From: CAVZLD01 sp964522605
GTDB taxonomy: Bacteria; Planctomycetota; Planctomycetia; Pirellulales; Pirellulaceae
Direction: 5' to 3'
DNA length: 13,871 bases
Assembly (NCBI GenBank): GCA_964522605.1
Contig: CAZFWV010000168.1
Span: 1 to 13,871 of the forward strand
Shown here: in pieces, positions 1-7,853 of the stretch
Numbering within the stretch: position 1 is the stretch's first letter
How the letters are laid out: each line of letters opens with the position of its first letter
The notes under the pieces: model-generated
What the model saw: the letters and a program-made list of their open reading frames with translations, nothing else
Database searches by the model: none
What the model was told of the DNA's origin: nothing
Position numbers and translations under genes: made by a program

Positions 1-1
1 G

Positions 2-262
2 TTCATTGCCTGCCAGGACTTCCCATGCCTCCGAGTCGAAAGCACTTTCATCAGCCCAGGACGAGGCGCCTACCGAGCGGCGGATCTCGACACGATTCAC
101 GGCTCGGCAGGAGCCTCGCCCTCCCGGAATCGCCAAAGTTGTTTGGGTCGCCCCTGGAGGCACTCAATGTACTTCACAATCAATGGTCAAACAATCACAA
201 TGGCCTGCCGGCGTCCGAACGATTTCATTCTCGTGCATGAACAGTACAACGCAGGCAGGTGA
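2..262 (+). other. Left-edge region; possible C-terminal fragment of an upstream gene, otherwise no gene seen
   Basis: All three forward frames are open from the window edge for 240 bases or more, so openness alone proves little. The frame ending in TGA at 260-262 has the most protein-like composition. Its last 31 codons, from an ATG at 167, read MYFTINGQTITMACRRPNDF and then ILVHEQYNAGR, and the stop lies 3 bases before the ATG of the next gene. Another frame (6-269) overlaps that ATG as ATGA but is rich in Ser, Arg, Thr and Pro and looks like chance. I recognise no family in either. If real, the first would be the end of a gene co-transcribed with the ceramidase-like gene. Confidence 0.2.
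257..261 (+). promoter_or_regulatory. Ribosome binding site of the ceramidase-like gene
   Basis: AGGTG lies 4 bases before the ATG at 266. It supports this start, which also puts a signal peptide at the N-terminus. Confidence 0.5.
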
Positions 263-265
263 TGC

Positions 266-1621
266 ATGACCAAGTGGCTCTCCATTCTGACGATCTTGAT
301 GGCAACTCACTTCGCCTGCGCAGAGCAGACCGAGGAACTTCGCTTGGGAGTTTTTGACATTGATGTATCGCCGCCTGTGGGTAGTCCACTCGCATACGAT
401 CCGTGTGATGGTGTCGCGATGTCGCTGCGCGCAAGTGGAATTGTCCTGACCGGTGCGGACGCTCCTATTGTGCTCTGCTCTGTCGACTGGATCGGAATTG
501 CGAACGACGGACATCAGATGTGGCGTGAGGCGATCGCGGAAGCCGTGGGGACGAGCGCGGATCGAGTGTCCGTCCACGCGGTTCATCAACATGACGCGCC
601 ATTTTGCGATTTCTCGGCAGAAGCGATCCTCGCGGCGCGCGGCATGGGGGGCTTGCTGTTTGATGTCCCATTTGCCAAGCAGACAATCTCACGCGTCGCC
701 GACGCCGCTCGGGCGGCCAAAGAAAACTCAACCCCCGTGACCCACATTGGATTGGGTCAGGCTCCCGTCGAACAAGTCGCATCCAACCGGCGGATCCTCG
801 GAGAAGACGGTAAGGTCCGCGCAACACGCTATACCGCCTGCGCCGATCCCGCCTTACGTGCCGAACCCGAGGGTACGATCGATCCCCTGGTCAAGACAAT
901 CAGCTTCTGGCAGGAAGACCGTCCCCTGGTCGTGATGACGTTTTATGCCACTCATCCTCAAAGCTATTATCGTCGAGGAATCGCCAATCCTGATTTTCCT
1001 GGAATGGCGAGGTATCTTCGCCAGGTCACCCTGAACGGACTCTTGCACGTTCATTTCACTGGTGCGGGAGGAAACATCGGAGCGGGCAAGTACAACGACG
1101 GCTCGCCCGAAAACCGCCAGATTCTGGCGCAACGCCTGGCCAATGGCATGGCTGCTGCCTGGGTCGCGACAGACCAGCAACCGATTCGCAGTGCGGACGT
1201 GTCATGGAGAACGCAAGCGGTCGTCCTTCCGCCCGCTCCGCACTTGGATGAGAAACAACTGCTGACGGTTCTCGACGACACAACGCGCAACAGTACGCAA
1301 CGAGGCTCTGCGGCGACCGACCTTGCTTGGCTCCGACGCTGCAAGAATCAGAACGGTGTCCAAGTCAGTTGCCTGCACCTCGGGAAGGCGCGGATCTTGC
1401 TGTTGCCCGGCGAGGCGGTGGTCGAGTACCAGCTCTGGGCACAGCAGCAGAATCCTGAGGAATTCGTCGCGGTGGCCGCGTACGGGGATTATGCGACCGG
1501 ATACATTTGCCTCGAAGAACACTACGCCCAGGGTGGCTACGAGGCCAGCCCGGGCGCATCAAGAGTCGCACCCAGTTCGGAGACTGTGCTGAAGACCGCG
1601 ATCGCCGATGTCATGAAATAA
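266..1621 (+). CDS. Exported neutral/alkaline ceramidase-like protein, probably lacking the catalytic serine
   Basis: The 451-residue product begins with a short signal peptide (hydrophobic residues 4-18, likely cleavage near ACA-E at 17-20), so it is exported. The body matches the N-terminal domain of neutral/alkaline non-lysosomal ceramidases, which cleave N-acyl linkages using zinc. From memory of the Pseudomonas enzyme, the likely zinc ligands are present: the HAVHQHDAP motif (His107/His109), YATHPQS (His230), PGEAVVEYQ (Glu383), and a Tyr in GYICLEEHY or GGYEAS (413-425). The glycine-rich motif that carries the nucleophilic Ser in true ceramidases reads GAGGNIGAG here (266-274), with no Ser. 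At 451 residues it is also shorter than full ceramidases (about 650) and lacks their C-terminal domain. I chose this ATG because AGGTG at 257-261 is a usable ribosome site and the signal peptide follows directly. The fold is fairly sure; the substrate is unknown, and ceramidase activity is doubtful. Confidence 0.82.
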   Translation: MTKWLSILTILMATHFACAEQTEELRLGVFDIDVSPPVGSPLAYDPCDGVAMSLRASGIVLTGADAPIVLCSVDWIGIANDGHQMWREAIAEAVGTSADRVSVHAVHQHDAPFCDFSAEAILAARGMGGLLFDVPFAKQTISRVADAARAAKENSTPVTHIGLGQAPVEQVASNRRILGEDGKVRATRYTACADPALRAEPEGTIDPLVKTISFWQEDRPLVVMTFYATHPQSYYRRGIANPDFPGMARYLRQVTLNGLLHVHFTGAGGNIGAGKYNDGSPENRQILAQRLANGMAAAWVATDQQPIRSADVSWRTQAVVLPPAPHLDEKQLLTVLDDTTRNSTQRGSAATDLAWLRRCKNQNGVQVSCLHLGKARILLLPGEAVVEYQLWAQQQNPEEFVAVAAYGDYATGYICLEEHYAQGGYEASPGASRVAPSSETVLKTAIADVMK

Positions 1622-1639
1622 AGCCACATCTATGGACGG

Positions 1640-4600
1640 CTATAGATCGAGCTCATCCAGCGATCCCCGCCAGTCAGCTCCAGCGTCGCGCGAGAGATCT
1701 TCCAGCGATTCATCGCGGCAAGTATACCGATCGAAAATCCGTTCACGAATCTGGAACGGAAGCCATCTCTGCCGACCTCTTCGAGTGGTTTCGCCCTCAT
1801 CCCGTCGTTGGTGCGTGATCTGCCAAGTTTCGGTCGTCGCATGACGATTCGATTGATCCTGGGACCGATGGGCCAGGAATCCTCGATCTGGACGGTCGGA
1901 TGATGCTAAGCCACGGAGTGTCCGTGTGTGCAACGCTGCAACGTCGGATTCCGCGGTGTCTGCCGCCTGTCCGTTCACCGTATCCACTGAGCGGATTGCA
2001 GGTCCAGCTTCGACCCCAACGGACGCTGCGGTCTCGTAGCGCCCCGTCTGCAGGGCAGCGACCAGGTCTGCCGTGTCGAATTCACGATCACAATTCCAAT
2101 CGCCTCCCGCCCAGGTTGAATTCCCGACGACACCATCCTCGTACTCACCAGCCTGCAAGACCTGCACGAGGTCCGATGTATCGAACTGCCCGTCGACGTT
2201 CGCATCGCCGGCTGAGGTGTAGAGAATCGATTCGACGAAGTAGTTGAGATCGCTTCGGTCAACGACACTGTCCGAGTTGAAATCGAACGCCGGGTCACCC
2301 CGTTGGATTCCATCGCATACGGTATCCACATCTTCGGCGTTGATTTGTCCATCTCCATTCGTATCGCCCGCTTGAACCGAACGTCCTGGCGATGGCTGGA
2401 CGGCTTGCCAGCTTGCTGGAAAACCTCCATAGCCCGTTGTCAGACTGCGCGTCAGTGAACGCCCGGTTCCGTTCGCGTCGGGCCAGGGCTGACCCGGTTC
2501 ATACACTACCTGATCTTCGAGCAGACGCGGAACAAACAGGGGGTCCTCTGCAGGCGGATCATCAGGACGCTGCAGACGAACCGATTCTCCTGAGTCGCGC
2601 AACTGCCCTGAATAACCTCCCACCAAGGGGATCGTCGGATCCATTCCGTAATGGGCGCGAAAGGCAGCCAATCGGCTTTCGTTTTCCGGTTTCCCGGGGT
2701 TGAACGGGATGACAACCAGCGTGCCGCCTGCAGGCAGATAGGTGCCGGTCTCAAAATCGTAATCCACTCCGCCGCGAAGTCGCCATTCGGTCAAATCGAT
2801 GATCGCGGCGGTCGGATTCGCGATTTCAACGAACTCCAAATCATCTGCGGTCACTTGCGGATCGATTGTCGAAGCCTCGGCCGAAGGCGGACCTGGGTTA
2901 TAGTTCAATTCGCTTATCAGGATCGGTCCCACTCGGGGATCTCCGTTCGCTGCACCGAGGCTTCTCTGCAACAACGGCACCAGATCGCCGGAAGCATTCG
3001 GCAATCGTCCCATCGATTCGCCATTGGGGGTCGCCGGAAAGTGGACTTCATCGACAAACTGATCCACTCCACCAGTTCCGTTGGGAATCACCAACCAAAC
3101 ATCGTCTCCTCGTGCGCTACTCAATGCAAAGTGATTGGATTGAGGGTTTTCAGGCGTCGGATTGAAATCATCCTCATCGAAAACCAGGTACTGGCCCGGT
3201 TCCAGCACCGTTCCGTTCGGAATACGAAACTTGAGGAACCGCTGATCGGAGTCGCTCAAATACCAGCCGCTCAGATCAACTGTCGCGGAGGTTGCATTCA
3301 CAAGTTCGATGGAGTCGGAAGGAGTCATCGGCGGATCGGTGTGCGCCAGGATTTCATTGATGACGATCCCGACCGGCGCAGTCGGACCTTCGCCGGGCGT
3401 ACCTCCGAAATCGACGCTGGCTTGCCAATTGTGGGGATCGCCAGGATTGCCGAGCGGATTCCGAGTCTCGAGTGAACTCCCCACGCCATCCGCCCGTGAG
3501 GGCCAAAAACCGTCATCGCGATAGGAAAACTGCTGAATGACCGAACCATCACCCGCGAGAAGCGTCAGTTGCTCGCCGCTGTTCTGCAGCCCACCATTCC
3601 ATTGTCCCGCGACGGGCAGACCATCACCGTACCGCAGCCGAAATGCCTCGAGATCCTCAACAACCAGAATGCGTTCCTGGGGAGCCAACATCACGATCGG
3701 GCTGGTCGAGAAATCAAATTCGATTCCCTCCGCCTGACCATCCTGATCGATCGCGACGAGTTGAGCGCCGGTCAAAACCACGTTCTGGTCACTTGGGTTG
3801 ACCAACTCGATGAACTCAAAATCATCCGCATCATCGAACCCCGCTGCTTCTTCCTCCGCGGATGGCGCCGGCGGATGATAATGGATCTCGCTGATGGCTA
3901 GATTGCCTACCGATGCAGGAGGATCGTTGTAGTAAACTCCAACCGCGGGTGCTGACCAATCGTCACCGGACGGAATGTATCCCTGAGTCGTCGGGCCATA
4001 GTTTTGCTGAAACACTCGGGCCACGATGCGAGTAAACCCGTTGATTGGGATGGGGCCGGTTGCCCGTCGCGCGTTGGAGCTGATGGCTCCGTTTTCTCCC
4101 CGCGGGTCCGAACCATCGAGCGTGTAGTAGACCTGCCCTCGCGAAGTGCTCAAGGAAACGGTCGTTCCCACCGGAACGTGGGGCGTCGACAGATTGAATT
4201 GCGGCGCCGCGAGCCATTGCGAATCAATCCATTCGACTCGCTGCCGCAGCCAATCCTTCAGGTGACGAATTTCACCCGCGAAATCGCCATAGCGGGATGA
4301 GGACCAACGCCGATAGTCGCGGGGAGCAGCTTCCGCCAATTCTGCTGCATGCGCGTCGATCGTTGCGTTCAGATTGTCCAGGTGAAATTCGTGCTGTCGC
4401 AATTCGGCCCAGCGATCGATATACCGCTGCACAAAATCGGGATCCTGGAACATGTCTGGCCACCAGGACATAACTCGATCGCTATCATCGAAATAGCGAG
4501 TGGAATCTCCCGTCCCAAACCAGGTTCGTGGATTATTATCTCGTCCGTCGGTCGAATCCAACGAACGATCGAAGTCCCAAATCGGTCCTGCTTCCAACTT

Positions 4601-7498
4601 CCCGTCGGCCGATTTGTAGTAATACGAGCTCAGGCGCAAAGCGTCCACGTTCATCGACAGCAGATTCAGGATATTGTGATCGATGAACGAATCCACGTCG
4701 GCATATTTGGCGTACCCAAGATTTGGATCCCGAAAATTGGGACCGGCTGCCGCAGCGGCCAATCCATTGATCCACCCGTCGATATAGCTGCGTTGGGCCG
4801 CTGTCGTTTGTTCCGGGTCCACGTAGGCGCTGCCCCGATCATTTTTCCAGACGAAGCCTCCTTCGACCGGCAATCCGCCAGCGCCCGTTGTCAGCCGCTC
4901 AACGTCAACTCGGTCATCCCCCTGCTCCACGACTTCAACGATCGCGTAGACTCCCACATAATCCGAGGCACTCACGGTGCCTCCGTTCGCATTCAGGTAC
5001 ATTTCGACCCAGCGTGTGCGTGTTGCGTATCGGCCGATCTGGTTACTCAGATCAAACATCAACGGGTTGCTGATCAACACGCGGTCGTAAGGTCCTGGAC
5101 CGTAAAAAATCCAATCCGCCTCGCGTGGCAGACCGAGGACTTCCAGCTTCTGATCTTCGTTCTGTTCGTCCCAGAATTCGACGCGGTATTGCTTCTTCGC
5201 AAAGCCGGAAGAACTCGATCCGCGCACATGGATCCCGGCGCGTGTCGCCAGATTAAATGGATCGCTCAACCTGCTGCGGCCCGTTTCGCCCGGCTCGATC
5301 AGTCCGACGAAGACGTCGCCGAAAGTGGAACCCGGCACGCCGTCTCCAAAAGACTCCACGATCAGCAGCGGCAAGTTTGAGCTTTCGTTCAGCACGTCCG
5401 ATGACAACTGCACGTAGGTCTCGCTGACAACCACACTGGATTTCCCATCCGGCGAAACAGCAATCGCGCGCAACTGCGACGTCGACGAGATCGTCAATGG
5501 TCCATCGTAGACCGGTGAAGAAGGAGTAGGAATCTGTTCATTCAGCGTGTAATGAATCGTTTGGGTCGATAGCGCGGCTGTCAATTCGACCTGGATCGAC
5601 CCGGTGAAGGTTGTACTTGGGCGGCTCACTTGCGGTGCCTGAGGTCGATCGTTGGCATTGCTCGATCCCGGTGTGGGAACGCCAAAGAACCGCGGAGTGC
5701 CGGAAACATCAATGCCATAAGAGATGTCTTCACTCTGGAGGGGTGTATCCGTCAGTGCAAAGACAACCTCGCCTGAGGCATCCATCAAAGCCAGGTCTTC
5801 GCCGCGACTGCCGTTCAATTCGAAGTTTGTGTGCAGGGATCCTCGTTCGTCGAGCCGAGCATCGTGAAGATCCAGACCGGATGCAAAGATGACGAGATAC
5901 CCACCCGCGGGAATCCACGTCCCGGCAGGAATGCGCCACCGCTGGGGATCGTCCAGATCGTCCGTAAGGTAATAGCCCCCCAGATCGGCAACCTGCCCCG
6001 TCGGATTGTGAAGCTCAATCCAGTCGGGCGTCAGTGTGTCGCCGCGAAACGGCTGATCCGTGCTGCTGCGCACGCGCGTCGTCAACGTCGTTGCGTTGTC
6101 CGCCATGAACTCGTTGATCTGCAACGGAGGCATTTCCGTCGTGATGAAGGAGAGCGAGTCGGACGCCCAATCGCTGCCGAGCGCATTCTGCGCGTGCGCC
6201 GTGAAGTAGTACTCTGTAAGCGGATCGAGCCCGAGAATCGAAGCGGTGTACGCACCGGACTGAATGCCCAGTTCGATGGCATGGTCCCAAGCCGCTGCGT
6301 TTGTCCCTCCATCGGACCGGCCATAGTACACTGTGACCAAAGGCAGATCGTTCCCAGTGTCGACAACCTGCCCGGAAAGCACCGCGGCGAAGGCCCCCAC
6401 ACTGTCTGCCGGCAGGTTTTCAATGGACGGCGGACGCGCCGCAAGAGTCGTGAACGTTTCACTCGACGGTGCCCAGGCATTCCCGAGCGAATTCTCGGCA
6501 AACGCGCGGTAGTAGTACGTCACACCCGATGCTAGTCCGTCCACAATCTCGGAGAAATCGCGACTCTTGTTCCCCAGATCCAAGACATGTTGCCAGGCAT
6601 TGACATTCGTTCCACCGTCCGTTGTGCCGTAGTAAATCTTGACCTCAGGCACCTGGCCTCCGGTTGTCGTGATTCGGCCGCCCAGAGTCGCCTGGAACGC
6701 CATCACGTCGCTGGCCGCGACATTCTCCACGCCGGGCGGTCCGGCCGGAACGTTCTCAATCAAGCGAACCGCCGCCAGTCCGTATCCTTTGCTGCCATCC
6801 GCGACGCCGCTGCTGTTGATGGATGTCGGAACGGGGCCACGATATTGCGTGGAGACGACGTGGAAAATGCCATCGTCTCCGGGGTCAATTTCGAGCCATT
6901 GCGCAACATAACCCTGATCCGCCGAGGAATTATCGCCGGTCCAGATGGCGACCTGGCTTGGCGGCAATCCCGCAACGACGACGCCAATCCCACTGCTGTG
7001 GGCCGGCATATAGGACTCGGCCCCCTGAATTTCGATCAAAGTCCAGCGATTGGTGTAGCCGGAATTGCCGCGAATTGCAGTACCCGCGAAATCGTACGTC
7101 GCCCCGGCATCGAGGTTTTCAAACGTGTACTGATACGCGTCATTCGATTCAATCTCGAGACTTCGTTCCGCACCGGCCGTCAGATCGACATACCCATCGA
7201 AGATCTCATGGGCATCGGTACCCGGAGCCGGATTGGAACCATTTCCGCCAAAGTGCACACCAACTTGCGACGTGGTGAGAAGAACATCCGTTTCCTCGCC
7301 GGTCGCGACGTCAATCAGCGGTCCTGCCGCATCGTGGCCGGCCATGTCCGCATAGAACGTCGTGTTGTCGTGCGTAACGCCACTCGGAAACAAGCCGTTA
7401 TAGGCCGTGAATCCCGTAAGTAGCATTCGTGGCTCGAGCCGTTCGCACTGCCGCCATCGATTCCGTTGACCCCGTCGCCTCTGACGCCGCCCTCGCAT
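1640..7498 (-). CDS. Giant exported CotH-kinase / lamin-tail / dockerin mosaic protein
   Basis: This 1952-residue protein opens with an Arg-rich leader and LEPRMLLTG (21-29), the planctomycete extracellular signal. Domains in order: an unassigned domain (31-250); two Fn3-like repeats (about 255-352 and 357-454), both with YYGxxDGGTN; lamin-tail domain (455-615); chitobiase/hexosaminidase C-terminal-like domain (622-697); CotH domain (705-1095) with GPIWDFDRSL at 971-980, the Asp-rich motif of this atypical kinase family; a second chitobiase-like domain with VYYTLDGSDP (1123-1132); three more lamin-tail domains (1195-1370, 1371-1520, 1525-1700); dockerin-like EF-hands beginning DTNGDGQIN (1712) and DANVDGQFD (1765); and a basic 130-residue tail. 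GGAG at 7506-7509 supports the start. The gene is monocistronic as far as seen and converges on the ceramidase-like gene. The likely role is a cell-surface or secreted protein that binds other molecules; kinase activity is inferred only from the fold. Confidence 0.9.
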   Translation of the reverse strand: MRGRRQRRRGQRNRWRQCERLEPRMLLTGFTAYNGLFPSGVTHDNTTFYADMAGHDAAGPLIDVATGEETDVLLTTSQVGVHFGGNGSNPAPGTDAHEIFDGYVDLTAGAERSLEIESNDAYQYTFENLDAGATYDFAGTAIRGNSGYTNRWTLIEIQGAESYMPAHSSGIGVVVAGLPPSQVAIWTGDNSSADQGYVAQWLEIDPGDDGIFHVVSTQYRGPVPTSINSSGVADGSKGYGLAAVRLIENVPAGPPGVENVAASDVMAFQATLGGRITTTGGQVPEVKIYYGTTDGGTNVNAWQHVLDLGNKSRDFSEIVDGLASGVTYYYRAFAENSLGNAWAPSSETFTTLAARPPSIENLPADSVGAFAAVLSGQVVDTGNDLPLVTVYYGRSDGGTNAAAWDHAIELGIQSGAYTASILGLDPLTEYYFTAHAQNALGSDWASDSLSFITTEMPPLQINEFMADNATTLTTRVRSSTDQPFRGDTLTPDWIELHNPTGQVADLGGYYLTDDLDDPQRWRIPAGTWIPAGGYLVIFASGLDLHDARLDERGSLHTNFELNGSRGEDLALMDASGEVVFALTDTPLQSEDISYGIDVSGTPRFFGVPTPGSSNANDRPQAPQVSRPSTTFTGSIQVELTAALSTQTIHYTLNEQIPTPSSPVYDGPLTISSTSQLRAIAVSPDGKSSVVVSETYVQLSSDVLNESSNLPLLIVESFGDGVPGSTFGDVFVGLIEPGETGRSRLSDPFNLATRAGIHVRGSSSSGFAKKQYRVEFWDEQNEDQKLEVLGLPREADWIFYGPGPYDRVLISNPLMFDLSNQIGRYATRTRWVEMYLNANGGTVSASDYVGVYAIVEVVEQGDDRVDVERLTTGAGGLPVEGGFVWKNDRGSAYVDPEQTTAAQRSYIDGWINGLAAAAAGPNFRDPNLGYAKYADVDSFIDHNILNLLSMNVDALRLSSYYYKSADGKLEAGPIWDFDRSLDSTDGRDNNPRTWFGTGDSTRYFDDSDRVMSWWPDMFQDPDFVQRYIDRWAELRQHEFHLDNLNATIDAHAAELAEAAPRDYRRWSSSRYGDFAGEIRHLKDWLRQRVEWIDSQWLAAPQFNLSTPHVPVGTTVSLSTSRGQVYYTLDGSDPRGENGAISSNARRATGPIPINGFTRIVARVFQQNYGPTTQGYIPSGDDWSAPAVGVYYNDPPASVGNLAISEIHYHPPAPSAEEEAAGFDDADDFEFIELVNPSDQNVVLTGAQLVAIDQDGQAEGIEFDFSTSPIVMLAPQERILVVEDLEAFRLRYGDGLPVAGQWNGGLQNSGEQLTLLAGDGSVIQQFSYRDDGFWPSRADGVGSSLETRNPLGNPGDPHNWQASVDFGGTPGEGPTAPVGIVINEILAHTDPPMTPSDSIELVNATSATVDLSGWYLSDSDQRFLKFRIPNGTVLEPGQYLVFDEDDFNPTPENPQSNHFALSSARGDDVWLVIPNGTGGVDQFVDEVHFPATPNGESMGRLPNASGDLVPLLQRSLGAANGDPRVGPILISELNYNPGPPSAEASTIDPQVTADDLEFVEIANPTAAIIDLTEWRLRGGVDYDFETGTYLPAGGTLVVIPFNPGKPENESRLAAFRAHYGMDPTIPLVGGYSGQLRDSGESVRLQRPDDPPAEDPLFVPRLLEDQVVYEPGQPWPDANGTGRSLTRSLTTGYGGFPASWQAVQPSPGRSVQAGDTNGDGQINAEDVDTVCDGIQRGDPAFDFNSDSVVDRSDLNYFVESILYTSAGDANVDGQFDTSDLVQVLQAGEYEDGVVGNSTWAGGDWNCDREFDTADLVAALQTGRYETAASVGVEAGPAIRSVDTVNGQAADTAESDVAALHTRTLRGLASSDRPDRGFLAHRSQDQSNRHATTETWQITHQRRDEGETTRRGRQRWLPFQIRERIFDRYTCRDESLEDLSRDAGADWRGSLDELDL

Positions 7499-7505
7499 GC
7501 CCCAT

Positions 7506-7509
7506 CTCC
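7506..7509 (-). promoter_or_regulatory. Ribosome binding site of the giant exported protein
   Basis: GGAG on the minus strand lies 7 bases before the ATG at 7498. There is no in-frame ATG just upstream, and the Arg-rich leader plus LEPRMLLTG follow, so this is the best start. Confidence 0.5.
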
Positions 7510-7719
7510 ATTCCGTTCCGCCATCGCCCCATCATCCCTTACTGTAACTGCTTTTGCGAGAAATCGAAACCGAATTCGCGATCTGATCGGCGATCCGCGC
7601 ATTCGCACTTGTCGCTCCATAGGAATTCCACGAGCCAGTTTCCGAAATCTCCGATGTGCGGAATGCCCGTGAAATCTCAACCCGAAGCGTCAGTTGTAAA
7701 GCTGAGAATTCGTCAGTTC

Positions 7720-7802
7720 GTAGCCAAATTCGTGAGAATTCGGAAGGGTCTCGTAGGGGGAACCCAATCGCACAGCCTCCGAATTCTCACGAATTCGGCT
7801 AC
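7720..7802. repeat. Long inverted repeat, REP-like intergenic palindrome
   Basis: Arms 7720-7746 and 7776-7802 are reverse complements at 25 of 27 positions, with mismatches at 7726/7796 and 7745/7777, around a 29-base loop. The core is TTCGTGAGAATTCGG on the left and CCGAATTCTCACGAA on the right. GAGAATTCG also occurs 30 bases to the left, at 7704-7712, like a third partial copy. It starts 52 bases beyond the cusA stop. As RNA it would fold into a strong hairpin, but no U-run follows in the minus direction, so a dispersed intergenic repeat or an mRNA-end stabiliser fits better than an intrinsic terminator. Confidence 0.8.
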
Positions 7803-7853
7803 ATGCAACTTCCAAGCTGCCTCTTTCAGATTCTGCACAATGCAGGCAGGCGA

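Larger units (their letters stand above)
7499..7853. other. 355-bp spacer between cusA and the giant gene
   Basis: I see no gene here. The spacer holds the 27-bp-arm inverted repeat (listed separately) and six GAATTC hexamers (7572, 7623, 7706, 7736, 7781 and 7791), where fewer than one is expected by chance. It should contain the promoter of the giant gene, but the nearest candidate boxes on the minus strand match the consensus poorly and I do not call one. No T-tract follows the repeat on the minus strand. Confidence 0.6.

Noticed and set aside
1620..1650. AGCC...GGCT hairpin followed by TTATTT on the minus strand between the convergent genes
   Set aside because: The stem is only four pairs with a long loop, and it is too weak to call a terminator.
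4349..5380. Long plus-strand open frame (343 codons) inside the giant gene
   Set aside because: It is antisense to clearly conserved CotH and neighbouring domains and has no recognisable domain; it is a base-composition shadow.
7720..7802. Intrinsic terminator of cusA
   Set aside because: The hairpin is strong, but no U-run follows it on the minus strand, so I list it as a repeat.
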